Shown here: one piece after another, positions 43,740 through 52,966 of the stretch
Numbering within the stretch: position 1 is the stretch's first letter
Layout of the letters: each line of letters begins with the position of its first letter
Source: JANOYJ01 sp963792485
Lineage (GTDB): Bacteria > Pseudomonadota > Alphaproteobacteria > Rhizobiales > Rhizobiaceae
Assembly (NCBI GenBank): GCA_963792485.1
Contig: CAWBWL010000012.1
Span: 36,734 to 100,733 of the forward strand
Direction of reading: 5' to 3'
DNA length: 64,000 nt
Notes under the pieces: model-generated
What the model was told of the DNA's origin: nothing
The model's input: the letters and a program-made list of their open reading frames with translations, nothing else
Database searches by the model: none
Program-made: the position numbers and the translations under genes

Positions 43740-45998
43740 TCAGAGCGTATATTCAATCTGCGGCGTCAGGCTCGCCACCGTCGTCCCATACACCGCGATC
43801 TGCGATGTCAGCCCGCCACCGAGATCGACGGTGATGATGACGCTGTCCACCAGATGTGTCGGGTCGGAATCATATTGCAGCACCGTGTCGGTGAGCGTCA
43901 GATCGCCATTGAGGCTGGAGCTGAACAGGAGGTCGTCACCGGCATCGACGAAGTAGACGATATCGGCGTCGCCGCTGACGAAGTCGGCCTGAAAGAACTG
44001 AAAGTCGTCGTCGCCGAGATCGCCGTATAGAAAGTCTTTCCCGGTCCCGCCGCGCAATATGTCGGCGAGCAGTCCGCCGAAAAACGTATCGTTGCCGATG
44101 CCGCCATCCATATAGGCGTTGCCGCCGAGGCCGACGAACAGCGTGTCCGTGCCGTCGCCGCCATAAAGCTGGTCGTTGCCTGCCACGTTGGTGCCATAGT
44201 CATTGCCGACCAGCGCGTCGGCGTTGTCGCCGCCATAGAGCGTGTCGTTGCCGCCATAGCCCCAGAGCAGGTCGTCACCGCCATCGCCATGGCCGGTGTC
44301 GTTGCCGTTAGTCGCTGCGGGGTTGGTGTAGTCGTCCATCAACAGCGTGTCGCCGAGCGCGCCGCCAAACATCAAATCGCTGCCAACGCCGCCGACTATG
44401 GCGTCGATGCCGCCGCCGCCATAGACATCGTCACCGCCCGCGCCCGCGTCGAGATAGTTCGCGCCGCCGGTGCCGATGATGATGTCGCGGTTGGCGGTGC
44501 CAATCAGATTTTCGAAATTGACCATAGTCTCGACATTGGCGTTCACATCTGTCACCGTCCCTGCGGCCAGATCGAAGGTGGCGCCAAACTCATTGCAAGC
44601 CGCCCAGTTGATCGTGTCGCCGCTGCCAGCGCCGCCGTCCCACAAGTCACCGCCAATGATTGAGGTCACGACAATCGTGTCATTGCCAGCATCGCCGAAA
44701 ATCTGCACATTGGTGCCAACGTCCACTTCGGTTATGACATCGGCGCCGTCATGGCCGTGGATTATTTCGGCTGTGGCGCTCGTGCTGAAAACGTCGGCAT
44801 TGACCGTGCCGACCTGCCAGGCGTCCGGAGTGTAGACAGCCGGGTTGTTGACAACGTCGCGCGTATCGAGAATCTCCATGAGGATTTCGTCGCCGCTCCC
44901 ATCCCAGACAAGTGCGAGGCGGCCATCGGCAAGCCCGACGCCCGAAATGTTGTTGGCGTTGTCCGCAGACACGGTGAAGATGCTTCCCAGCGCCGCGCCC
45001 GTGGCGCTGAAGTGCTGGACGTCGACACCGGTGGAGCCGGCTTCGTCATTGTCCCAGGCGATGACAAAGGAGCCGTCGGCCAGTGCGATGACTTTCGATT
45101 CATTCTTGTTGTCCGTGGAGCCTTCATTGCCGGCGAAGCCGGAGCCAATCTGGCCTCCTGCGTTGTTGTAGACGCGGAACTCGATATCGATGTCGGCTGA
45201 ATCCGTGATCGTCCAGGCGATGACGAAACCGCCGCCGGTCAGCGCCGTCACCGTCGCCTCGCGGTCGTCCTGCGCATTGGTTTGGGTGCCGCTGACGAAG
45301 CTGGAGACGAGCACATTTGCGCCCGCGCTGTCCACAATGCGGTAGACGATCGAGTTATCGGCACCGCTGCGATCGGCAGCGATGACATAATTGCCGTTGC
45401 TCAGAACGGCGACATCCGCATCTCTCGTGTCGTTTCCGGCGGCGTTTAAGATCAGCTCGATCTCCGCGCCGTAGGTGTTCGTGGTCGGGTTGTAGATTTT
45501 CCCGAAAATGCCGGGGAAGCCGTCAAATTTTTCATAGACGATCAGCACCGAGGTCGCGCTCGAAACGGCCACGGCGGGGTCGCGGAAGATGGGGTCAGCC
45601 GCCGAGGCGTCCGAGACGACCGTGTTGCTGCCGCTGACCAGATCACCGTCCGCGTCATATTCATTCAGCCGGATGCTGGTTCCGGTGGCGCTGTTGTCCT
45701 CGAACACGGAGATGAAGCCGCCGCCCGGCAGTGCGGCCAACTCCATGTCCTGCTCGTCATCACCGAAAAAGGAATTGTTGAGCCGGAACTCGCCGCCAAT
45801 GGCGTTGCCGATCGGATCATACAATTGGCCGATGACGTCGGTCCCGGGATCCGAGCCCGCGCCGGTGTCTTCGTCGCTCGTCCAGGAGACGAGAATATTG
45901 CCATTGTCGAGCTGGATGATGTTGGGATCGGCCTGCAGGCCGGCTGTGGTCGTGTTGACCGTGAACTGGTTGCGCCAGGTTACTGGAGTGTTGGGCAT
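43740..45998 (-). CDS. RTX2: FG-GAP-like propeller plus RTX C-terminal module
   Basis: A protein of 752 residues. The N-terminal ~400 are repeated IIQLDNGNILVSWTSDEDTG- and TALTGGGFVIAWTITDSADI-type units, a propeller/FG-GAP-like pattern. The following RTX repeats include DVYGGGGIDAIVGGVGSDLM and GDTLLMDDYTNPAATNGNDT. The shared module carries LLWGYGGNDTLYGGDNADAL, VGLGGNAYMDGGIGND and the end LTPQIEYTL. No Sec signal. Start at 45998 with AAGGAA upstream. It is the only array member whose first half matches RTX1 so closely; the two probably arose by duplication around the AraC genes. Confidence 0.87.
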   Translation of the reverse strand: MPNTPVTWRNQFTVNTTTAGLQADPNIIQLDNGNILVSWTSDEDTGAGSDPGTDVIGQLYDPIGNAIGGEFRLNNSFFGDDEQDMELAALPGGGFISVFEDNSATGTSIRLNEYDADGDLVSGSNTVVSDASAADPIFRDPAVAVSSATSVLIVYEKFDGFPGIFGKIYNPTTNTYGAEIELILNAAGNDTRDADVAVLSNGNYVIAADRSGADNSIVYRIVDSAGANVLVSSFVSGTQTNAQDDREATVTALTGGGFVIAWTITDSADIDIEFRVYNNAGGQIGSGFAGNEGSTDNKNESKVIALADGSFVIAWDNDEAGSTGVDVQHFSATGAALGSIFTVSADNANNISGVGLADGRLALVWDGSGDEILMEILDTRDVVNNPAVYTPDAWQVGTVNADVFSTSATAEIIHGHDGADVITEVDVGTNVQIFGDAGNDTIVVTSIIGGDLWDGGAGSGDTINWAACNEFGATFDLAAGTVTDVNANVETMVNFENLIGTANRDIIIGTGGANYLDAGAGGDDVYGGGGIDAIVGGVGSDLMFGGALGDTLLMDDYTNPAATNGNDTGHGDGGDDLLWGYGGNDTLYGGDNADALVGNDYGTNVAGNDQLYGGDGTDTLFVGLGGNAYMDGGIGNDTFFGGLLADILRGGTGKDFLYGDLGDDDFQFFQADFVSGDADIVYFVDAGDDLLFSSSLNGDLTLTDTVLQYDSDPTHLVDSVIITVDLGGGLTSQIAVYGTTVASLTPQIEYTL

Positions 45999-46139
45999 AG
46001 CGTTGTTCCTTTGGTTCGCCTGCCCCACAGACGGATGATTCATGCCCCGAACCATTCGGGACATTCTTGCAGCCGGGATAACAAATGTCTGGCGGCTGCG
46101 AAGACAGGTTATGCGGCGGGCGGCGCGGAGTCTTTCGGG

Positions 46140-46161
46140 TTTTCTTGAGATTTTCTTGAGA
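46140..46161. promoter_or_regulatory. Tandem 11-bp direct repeat, possible OmpR-type binding site
   Basis: TTTTCTTGAGA occurs twice in tandem (46140-46150, 46151-46161), one helical turn apart. Winged-helix OmpR/PhoB-type proteins bind such tandem repeats. It lies upstream of the winged-helix gene at 46215 and between it and the divergent RTX2 start. Confidence 0.5.
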
Positions 46162-46214
46162 TTTCAGATTTTCTGGCGCATGATCCGCCGGGGCGCTCCG
46201 GGCGGAGTTGCCAT

Positions 46215-47393
46215 ATGATCTACGCTTTCGACGGGTTTGAAATCGACACCGAGCGCATTGAACTGCGCAGCGAGGGCCAGGCGGTCGCCGTCGAGCCGCA
46301 GGTCTTCGACCTTCTCCATTATCTTATTCTGCACCGCGAACGCATTGTCAGCATCGATGAATTGTTCGAGAATCTATGGGCTGGCCGCATTGTCTCGCTG
46401 TCCACGCTGACCAGCCGGATCAATGCGGTCCGGCAGGCGCTTGGCGATTCCGGCGCAGCGCAGCGCTTCATCAAGACCTCGCACAAACGCGGCTACCGGT
46501 TTACGGTCAGCGTCTCAACGCGCTCGTCCCACAAGGCCGGCAACGGGCATGCCATGCCCAGGCAGGACATAAAGTTCTGCACGTCCAGCGACGGCACATC
46601 CATCGCCTATGCCCGCGCCGGCTCCGGCCCTCCCATCGTCAAAACCGGCAATTGGATGAACCATCTCGAATATGATTGGGAGAGCCCGGTCTGGTCGCAT
46701 CTTCTGCGCTCGCTCGCAGACGGGCGCGAACTCGTCCGCTACGACGCGCGCGGGAACGGTTTGTCGGACTGGGATGTTGCAGACATCTCCTTTGATGCTT
46801 TCGTGCGCGATCTCGAGGCTGTGGTGGACGCGGCGGGCCTTGAGCGCTTTTCGCTCTTCGGCGCTTCGCAAGGCTGCGCCTTCTCCATTGCCTATGCGGT
46901 GAAACATCCGCATCGCGTTGACAAGATGGTGCTCTATGGCGGCTTCGCGCGCGGGCGGCGCATGCGCGGCTCGCCCGTGGACGAGGCGCAGGCGGAAGCC
47001 ATGATCACGCTGATGCGCACCGGCTGGGGCCAGGAGAATCCGGCATTCCGGCAGGTGTTCACCTCGCTGTTCGTGCCCGGCGGCACGGCGGAGCAGATGG
47101 ACTGGTTCAACGAGCTGCAGCGCAAAACGACATCGCCGGAAAACGCAGTGCGCATCCGTCTGATCTCCGACTATATGAATGTCGTCGAACTCTTGCCGCG
47201 CGTGCAGCCGCCAACTCTGGTGCTTCATTGCCGGGACGACGCGATCCAGCCCTTCGAGGAGGGCCGCTTTCTCGCGGCCAACATTCCAGGCGCCCGTTTT
47301 GTAGGCCTTGAGGGGCGCAACCATTTGATCCTCGAAAACGACCCCGGCTGGCCGGTGTTCAAACAGGAAGTCGGCGCTTTTCTCGCAGCATAG
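46215..47393 (+). CDS. Winged-helix DNA-binding/alpha-beta hydrolase fusion protein
   Basis: A 392-residue protein. Residues 1-105 are an OmpR/CadC-type winged helix (VEPQVFDLLHYLILHRERIV, SLSTLTSRINAVRQALGDSG, FIKTSHKRGYRFTV). Residues ~120-390 are an alpha/beta hydrolase: RYDARGNGLSDW, nucleophile Ser in LFGASQGCAFSIAY, the Asp region LVLHCRDDAIQPFEEGRFLA and the His region GRNHLILENDPGW. No membrane segment joins them. It may regulate in response to a small ester-like or lactone-like molecule, or cleave it. Start at 46215 with GGAG at 46204-46207. It is the only plus-strand gene in the RTX array, divergent from RTX2 and convergent with RTX3. Confidence 0.86.
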   Translation: MIYAFDGFEIDTERIELRSEGQAVAVEPQVFDLLHYLILHRERIVSIDELFENLWAGRIVSLSTLTSRINAVRQALGDSGAAQRFIKTSHKRGYRFTVSVSTRSSHKAGNGHAMPRQDIKFCTSSDGTSIAYARAGSGPPIVKTGNWMNHLEYDWESPVWSHLLRSLADGRELVRYDARGNGLSDWDVADISFDAFVRDLEAVVDAAGLERFSLFGASQGCAFSIAYAVKHPHRVDKMVLYGGFARGRRMRGSPVDEAQAEAMITLMRTGWGQENPAFRQVFTSLFVPGGTAEQMDWFNELQRKTTSPENAVRIRLISDYMNVVELLPRVQPPTLVLHCRDDAIQPFEEGRFLAANIPGARFVGLEGRNHLILENDPGWPVFKQEVGAFLAA

Positions 47394-47400
47394 CCGCCCC

Positions 47401-49236
47401 CTACAGCGTATACTCCACCATCGGCGTCAGGCTCGCCACGGTCGTCCCATACACAGTGATCGTTGCTGTCTGTCCTCCGCCGAGAAACGCCGTTATGTAG
47501 ACGCCCGTGGTAAACTGGCCGGGGGCGTATTCGAGGCTGGCGAGGTTCTGGAAGAACAGCGAGCCGTTCATGGAAGAGCTGAATTGCAGCCGGTCGCCCG
47601 GATCGACGAAATAGACGATGTCGGCGTCGCCATTGCTGAAGTCGGCGTGATAGAATTGAACATGGTCCGCGCCTATTTTGCCGTAGAGAAAGTCACTGCC
47701 CGCGCCTCCGCGGAGCGTGTCGCTGATCGCGCCTCCATAAAGTGTATCGTTTCCGGCCCCGCCGTCCAGATAGGCGTTGCCGCCTAGGCCGACGAAAAGA
47801 GTGTCGGCGCCAGCGCCGCCATATAAGGCGTCCAATCCCGTAACATTTGAGCTGTAGTCGTTGCCAACGAGTGTATCATTCTCAGCTCCGCCAAACAGCG
47901 TGTCATTGCCGCCATAGCCCCAGAGTAAATCAATGCCCGCCTCGCCGTACCCCGTGTCTGCGCCCCCGAGGGCGGATGGATTGATGAAGTCGTCCATCAG
48001 CAGATGGTCATTGCCACCGCCGCCATAGGCGGTGTCGCCGCCGGCACCGCCGACCAGCGCGTCGTTATTTGCGAACCCGAACAGCGTGTCTGCCCCGTCA
48101 TTTCCGAATATGACATCAACGAAGTCATCACCGTTGATTGTGTCCGCTGAACCGTCGCCAATTGAAGTGCGCACGCCCTGCAAAGCCTCTCCCTGAACGT
48201 CATTATCGGTAAGGTTGGTGTGCAACACCGCAAGCTGACCAAGGCCGAAGCCGGTGGCGGAGAGGTCGATTGCTTCGTCTGATATGCTTTGGCCGGCGGT
48301 GATTGTGCGCGTTGCCAACACTGCGCCGGTATGGGAATCGACGAGGCTGATGGAAGTGTCACTGGCCCCCGCCATGGTCTGCATGCCCACCGCAAGCATG
48401 CCGTTTGACAGGCGTGTGAGAGAAGGATTGCCTTCGGCGCTGGCATTCTGGGATACATCGGTTACGCCAAGCGGAATGCCGGTCGCGGAAAAGCGCGCTA
48501 ACGTGACATCACCATCATTGTTCCATCGGGTATCTTGAAATGCCAACGCAAAGCCGCCGCCATCCATTGCGGTGATGCTGACATTTCCGATGCCCGGCGC
48601 AAGACCAATGGGCACAATATCACTGATTAGGTCGCCTTTTGCACTATACACCGCGTAAAGCACGTGCCCATCAACTGTTGACCAAGCCACCGCAAGGTTA
48701 CCGCCGTCAAGTGCGGCGACGCTGGGACTGTTGTCTGAACCAAACGTTATTATGAAATCGGGATTTGCAATCCCTGTTTTCGAACCATCGTTGTTCCGGA
48801 TGTGGACCTGGACCGCATACATCACTGGACCTGGACCAGCCAAGGCGATTCGGTTGACAATCCAAAATCCGCCGCCCGCGAGCGCCGTGACGTCCACATC
48901 ACCGCTGCCTGTGTTTCCGATATCGATGGTTGCAACGACATCGTCGCCTGTGAGGCTGCTAACCACTTTGAAGAGGGTTGAATTTCCGTCTTGGCCGACA
49001 ATTACCAAATTGCCGTCCGAAAGCTGATCCAGAGCGCCGTTGACGCCAACACTGCCGGCCCAGCCATCAATCAGCACACCATGAGAGTTGAAGATCGTTC
49101 CGTTGGTCAGACCGCCATTGTTACCAATACCGGCAAAACCGCCGTTGGCCAGGCTCGTCACTTCGCTAGCCGAAAATGTGGAATCAAGATCGATTTCCCG
49201 TAGGTAGCTCCAAGAGTAGTCCACGGTTGCTGCCAT
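47401..49236 (-). CDS. RTX3: FG-GAP-like repeats plus RTX C-terminal module
   Basis: A protein of 611 residues. The first ~350 are propeller/FG-GAP-like repeats (TSLANGGFAGIGNNGGLTNG, ALAGGGFWIVNRIALAGPGP). They are followed by RTX repeats (DTLFGFANNDALVGGAGGDT) and the shared C-terminal module (LLMDDFINPSALGGADTGYG, DLLWGYGGNDTLFGGAENDT, VGLGGNAYLDGG, LTPMVEYTL). No Sec signal. Start at 49236 (MAATVDYSW) with AGGAGCG upstream. The last ~160 bp of this gene are nearly identical to those of RTX4 and RTX5, indicating recent duplication or gene conversion. Confidence 0.86.
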   Translation of the reverse strand: MAATVDYSWSYLREIDLDSTFSASEVTSLANGGFAGIGNNGGLTNGTIFNSHGVLIDGWAGSVGVNGALDQLSDGNLVIVGQDGNSTLFKVVSSLTGDDVVATIDIGNTGSGDVDVTALAGGGFWIVNRIALAGPGPVMYAVQVHIRNNDGSKTGIANPDFIITFGSDNSPSVAALDGGNLAVAWSTVDGHVLYAVYSAKGDLISDIVPIGLAPGIGNVSITAMDGGGFALAFQDTRWNNDGDVTLARFSATGIPLGVTDVSQNASAEGNPSLTRLSNGMLAVGMQTMAGASDTSISLVDSHTGAVLATRTITAGQSISDEAIDLSATGFGLGQLAVLHTNLTDNDVQGEALQGVRTSIGDGSADTINGDDFVDVIFGNDGADTLFGFANNDALVGGAGGDTAYGGGGNDHLLMDDFINPSALGGADTGYGEAGIDLLWGYGGNDTLFGGAENDTLVGNDYSSNVTGLDALYGGAGADTLFVGLGGNAYLDGGAGNDTLYGGAISDTLRGGAGSDFLYGKIGADHVQFYHADFSNGDADIVYFVDPGDRLQFSSSMNGSLFFQNLASLEYAPGQFTTGVYITAFLGGGQTATITVYGTTVASLTPMVEYTL

Positions 49237-49382
49237 TTCGCGCTCCTGCTGCGTGAATTCACTTGTCGAGGCCACTACTTGAACAAGCTGGCGTTGAATT
49301 TATTGATTTGATTCGCGTTAATAATTCCTTTGCGTGGTGGCGTTGGCCCAAAGCGTTGCTGACCCTTGAAGCTTGCCGCCCC

Positions 49383-52229
49383 CTACAGCGTATACTCCAC
49401 CATCGGCGTCAGGCTCGCCACGGTCGTCCCATACACAGTGATCGTTGCTGTCTGTCCTCCGCCGAGAAACGCCGTTATGTAGACGCCCGTGGTGAACTGG
49501 CCGGGGGCGTATTCGAGGCTGGCGAGGTTCTGAAAGAACAGATCGCCATTCAGGCTGGCGCTGAACTGCAGCCGGTCGGTTCCATCCACAAAGTAGACAA
49601 TGTCGGAATTTCCATTGGCGAAATCGGCTTGGTAAAACTGGAAAAAGTCGCCGCCGGTGTTGCCATAGAGATAATCATTGCCGGTGCCGCCGCGCAGAAT
49701 GTCGGCGAGCAGGCCGCCATAGAAAATGTCTGCGCCGGTGCCGCCGTCCATATAGGCGTTGCCGCCAAGTCCGACGAACATGGTGTCCGCGCCATCGCCG
49801 CCGTAGAGCCCGTCATTGCCCGCGACACTGGAGCCGTAGTCATTGCCGACAAGAGCGTCATCATCCGCCCCGCCATAGAGATTGTCATTGCCGCCATAGC
49901 CCCAGAGCAGATCATTGCCCGCATCGCCATGGCCAGTGTCGAAGCCATTGGTCGCCGCGGGATTGGTGTAGTCGTCCATCAGCAGCGTGTCGACATTGGC
50001 GCCGCCATACACAGTGTCCCCACCCGCGCCGCCGACCATGGCGTCCCCGCCAGCGCCGCCATACATTGTGTCAATCCCAGCGCCGCCGTCGAGGAAATTG
50101 GCAAGGCCGTCGCCGGTGATTGTGTCGTTGAAGGCGGAACCGACGACATTCTCGACGCCCTGCACCTCATAGATGCCGCTTGCCCCGGACGCATTTGGCA
50201 GAAACTGGTATATCTGCGTAGTGAGATTGACGTCGAACGCGATGGCGCTGTTGGTCCAGGAACTCAAATGCAGCGTGTCCGTGTTGGCGCCGCCATAGAC
50301 ATTGTCGCCAATCTCACTGCCGGTGACAAAGAACTGGTCATTGCCGTCCTCGCCATAGCAAAAATCCTCGCCGTCGCCGCCGTTCAGCGCATCATTGCCG
50401 GTGCCGCCGTACAGGCTGTCAACGCCACCGCCGCCATTGATGCTATCACCGCCGCGCATGCCATACAGTAAATTTGCCGCGCTGTTGCCGATGATCGTAT
50501 CGATCCCGTCGCCGCCTATGGCGTTTTCGACATTGGCAAATGTGACGCTGACGCCATCAATCGTTCCCGCAACTCCGTCAAGGCGGATGGTCGAGCCCGT
50601 GCTGACGGCCGAGGCGTTGACCGTATCGGCACCGCCATTGGCATCATTTATCGCGGTCAAATGGCCGGCGACACCGTCATAATCGGAGTATTCATTGGTG
50701 AATACATAGCGGTCGTTTGTGCTTGCTTCGCCAAACGTGCGAATGACGATGTCGGAGACGGTGAGGACGTCGCCGCCCGCATCATCGACAACCCGCACTG
50801 TCCAGGTTCCGGCTGCCCGCTCGCCGCGGAACGCCTGGCTCTCGAAAGTCCATGTGCCGTTGAAATCATTGCCGCCGCCGGTGTCGGCGATCAGCTGGCT
50901 GACGGTGCCGTCCGGCGAGGTCAGATAGACCTCAAGGTCGCCCGTGAATGTTGTGCTGAAGGTCATCTGCACGGTGACGCGGTCGACAATGTCGTTGAAC
51001 GCGGCGTTGCCGGTGAAGCTCAGACCTGTCGCATTGCTGTCCGGTATCACCGTAGCGGCGTTGAGCACATCCACTGTGTTGCTGAATTCATTGGTGTTGC
51101 TCTGCGCTGCCGCGCCGCCGAGCAGCCAAGTCTCCGCCAGCCGCACCGCCGCGAGCGCATCCACGAGGCCGTAGCCGTAGTCATTGGAAAAGTGCATGCC
51201 GCCGCCGTTCCAGGTGTTGGAGCCGTTCCAGCCCCAGGCGAAGCGCTCCGACCCGGCTGCCGCGGCGCCCATTTCGCTGCCGACCTGGCGGGCCGAGACC
51301 GCCAATATGCTCTGCACATCGCGCCAGCCGAGCCCGGCATTGGCGTCATACATCAGCGCCACGACGCCGGCGACCATCGGCGCGGCGGCGGATGTGCCGT
51401 TGAAGGTTTCGGTGAAATTGTCAGCATCATAGCCTGCCGCGCCGACCCGGTCGGTCGTCACCACCTCGCCCGGCGTGCCAAACGCCGAGACGAGAAGCGC
51501 CGAGCCATAGCTGGAATAGCTCGACACAAATCCATCCTGGTTCACTGCGCCGACCACGACCTGGCGCGTGTCGTTGGTCCAGTCGTCGGCGTTGACATCA
51601 TAATTGTCGGCACGCGAATTGCCGGCGGCTTTGACGATGGTCATGCCAAGTCCGCCGCGGCCGCTGCCTACTGCCGTGCCGATGGCCGTTTCGATTTCAT
51701 CAAATCGCAGGGGGTCGTACCCTACGCCAAACTCCGAGGCCGCGTCATTGGCGATGCTCTGACTGATATTGGCAACGTCTGCCAGCGCACTGGTTGCGCC
51801 GAAGGCGATGGAATCTCTGATGTCCCGCAGCCATCCATCGGAGATGAGGCCTGCTGTGCGGTAGCCCACCAAACTGGTGCCAAACGCCACGCCGACCGCG
51901 CCTGCGCCATCCGCCGCCGCCCCGATAATGCCCGCCACCGCCGTGCCGTGCGCATCTCCCGCAAGACCGAACGGATCTAAATCATGGTCGCCATTGCTGC
52001 CATTGTTGAGCGCGTCAAAGTCAAAGTCGAGGCTCTGATCGTAATTGTCGAAGTCGGGATGGGTGTAGTCAAATCCGTCATCGACCACCAGAGTGCGGAT
52101 GCCCGCGCCGGTATAGGCCGGCCCTTCCGCCGGGTTCCAGACGCCGCGGACGTTGAGATCATAAAGTCCGGCGACGGAGTTTCCAAGGTGCCATTGGCTG
52201 TTGAGAAGCGGATCTGTTGGTAGGGGCAT
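49383..52229 (-). CDS. RTX4: subtilisin-like serine protease with P-domain plus RTX module
   Basis: A protein of 948 residues. The first ~360 are a subtilase (S8) domain: catalytic Asp in RTLVVDDGFDYTHPDF, His in GDAHGTAVAGIIGA, Ser in FNGTSAAAPMVAGVVALMYD. Next comes a P/homo-B-like beta domain (TVQMTFSTTFTGDLEVYLTS, RGERAAGTWTVRVVDDAGGD). RTX repeats follow, then the shared C-terminal module (LLWGYGGNDNLYGGADDDAL, LTPMVEYTL). No N-terminal Sec signal or classical pro-peptide is seen, consistent with type I secretion. A furin/kexin-type P-domain suggests cleavage of a specific partner. The protease triad appears complete. Confidence 0.9.
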   Translation of the reverse strand: MPLPTDPLLNSQWHLGNSVAGLYDLNVRGVWNPAEGPAYTGAGIRTLVVDDGFDYTHPDFDNYDQSLDFDFDALNNGSNGDHDLDPFGLAGDAHGTAVAGIIGAAADGAGAVGVAFGTSLVGYRTAGLISDGWLRDIRDSIAFGATSALADVANISQSIANDAASEFGVGYDPLRFDEIETAIGTAVGSGRGGLGMTIVKAAGNSRADNYDVNADDWTNDTRQVVVGAVNQDGFVSSYSSYGSALLVSAFGTPGEVVTTDRVGAAGYDADNFTETFNGTSAAAPMVAGVVALMYDANAGLGWRDVQSILAVSARQVGSEMGAAAAGSERFAWGWNGSNTWNGGGMHFSNDYGYGLVDALAAVRLAETWLLGGAAAQSNTNEFSNTVDVLNAATVIPDSNATGLSFTGNAAFNDIVDRVTVQMTFSTTFTGDLEVYLTSPDGTVSQLIADTGGGNDFNGTWTFESQAFRGERAAGTWTVRVVDDAGGDVLTVSDIVIRTFGEASTNDRYVFTNEYSDYDGVAGHLTAINDANGGADTVNASAVSTGSTIRLDGVAGTIDGVSVTFANVENAIGGDGIDTIIGNSAANLLYGMRGGDSINGGGGVDSLYGGTGNDALNGGDGEDFCYGEDGNDQFFVTGSEIGDNVYGGANTDTLHLSSWTNSAIAFDVNLTTQIYQFLPNASGASGIYEVQGVENVVGSAFNDTITGDGLANFLDGGAGIDTMYGGAGGDAMVGGAGGDTVYGGANVDTLLMDDYTNPAATNGFDTGHGDAGNDLLWGYGGNDNLYGGADDDALVGNDYGSSVAGNDGLYGGDGADTMFVGLGGNAYMDGGTGADIFYGGLLADILRGGTGNDYLYGNTGGDFFQFYQADFANGNSDIVYFVDGTDRLQFSASLNGDLFFQNLASLEYAPGQFTTGVYITAFLGGGQTATITVYGTTVASLTPMVEYTL

Positions 52230-52398
52230 GATTTTCTTTCCCTGCTGCCGAGCGGACCCTTGGATTGGGCCGCCCCCGGTTATCTACCGCCAAGAGGGCG
52301 GGCGCTCTTAGTCCGGCGGGCTTTCAAGCCCTTCCGTTTGCCGGTCATTCCGCTTTCCGCCGCGCCCCGGCGAATAACGGGCAATCTGGTTTTTCCTG

Positions 52399-52761
52399 CT
52401 ACCTCGCCTCCTCGACGAAAAGCACCCTGCCCCGGCAGGACGTTGTCACCGCCATGTAGCCGGTCAAATCGACCCGGTCGCCAATGCCAATTGTGGGTGC
52501 CAGATAGGATACGGGAATAATCCGCCCGTCATCCGTGCGCACCTGCGGGCAATCCACGGCGTTGCCTTTCGTCAGCCGCACGCCAGTGATTGTCAGTTTT
52601 TGATTGTCTGCTGCCAAAGTGGGCCCCCCAACTTCGATCCTGGCGGTTTCGCCGTCTGCCGGGCGCATAACGCCCGCCTGGCTGCAGCCGCTGATCAACG
52701 CAGCCGAAACCGTCAGTGCAGTGCACAGAGCCATCATCGGCTGACTCGCAAGAACCCGCAT
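52399..52761 (-). CDS. Small hypothetical lipoprotein
   Basis: A 120-residue protein with a lipoprotein signal (SQPMMALCTALTVSAALISG then C, lipobox LISGC). The mature part is small and beta-rich: GGPTLAADNQKLTITGVRLT and CPQVRTDDGRIIPVSYLAPT with three further cysteines or fewer. No family recognised. Start at 52761 after GGGAGGGAG. It sits between RTX4 and RTX5 on the same strand and could be a neighbour with no functional link. Confidence 0.7.
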   Translation of the reverse strand: MRVLASQPMMALCTALTVSAALISGCSQAGVMRPADGETARIEVGGPTLAADNQKLTITGVRLTKGNAVDCPQVRTDDGRIIPVSYLAPTIGIGDRVDLTGYMAVTTSCRGRVLFVEEAR

Positions 52762-52966
52762 CCCGCTCCCTCCCCTGCGCGCCAGATTTGAGGCTCGCAT
52801 CGCGTCGAGTCAGCCGCATGGAGCCTAAAGCACCCGCCGCCTGAACCAGACGAGGAAGTGTTGCGGCATATTGGAGCGGTCCGCATCACCCAAATGAGTT
52901 ATGCGCCCAAAATAAAATCTGAACTACGCGTGAACAATTGAAAGAGATCCATGCCTCGATTTGACG

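Noticed and set aside
49263..50471. Long antisense ORF of 402 codons opposite RTX4
   Set aside because: It is the complement of the RTX repeat region; composition is Ala/Val/Ile/Gly-rich with repeated GAAIxxVxA-like units that mirror GGxGxDxx codons. No ribosome-binding site or known domain.
50661..51980. Antisense ORF of 439 codons opposite the RTX4 protease
   Set aside because: A shadow of a clearly conserved subtilisin domain with catalytic triad on the minus strand; high GC makes long antisense frames common.
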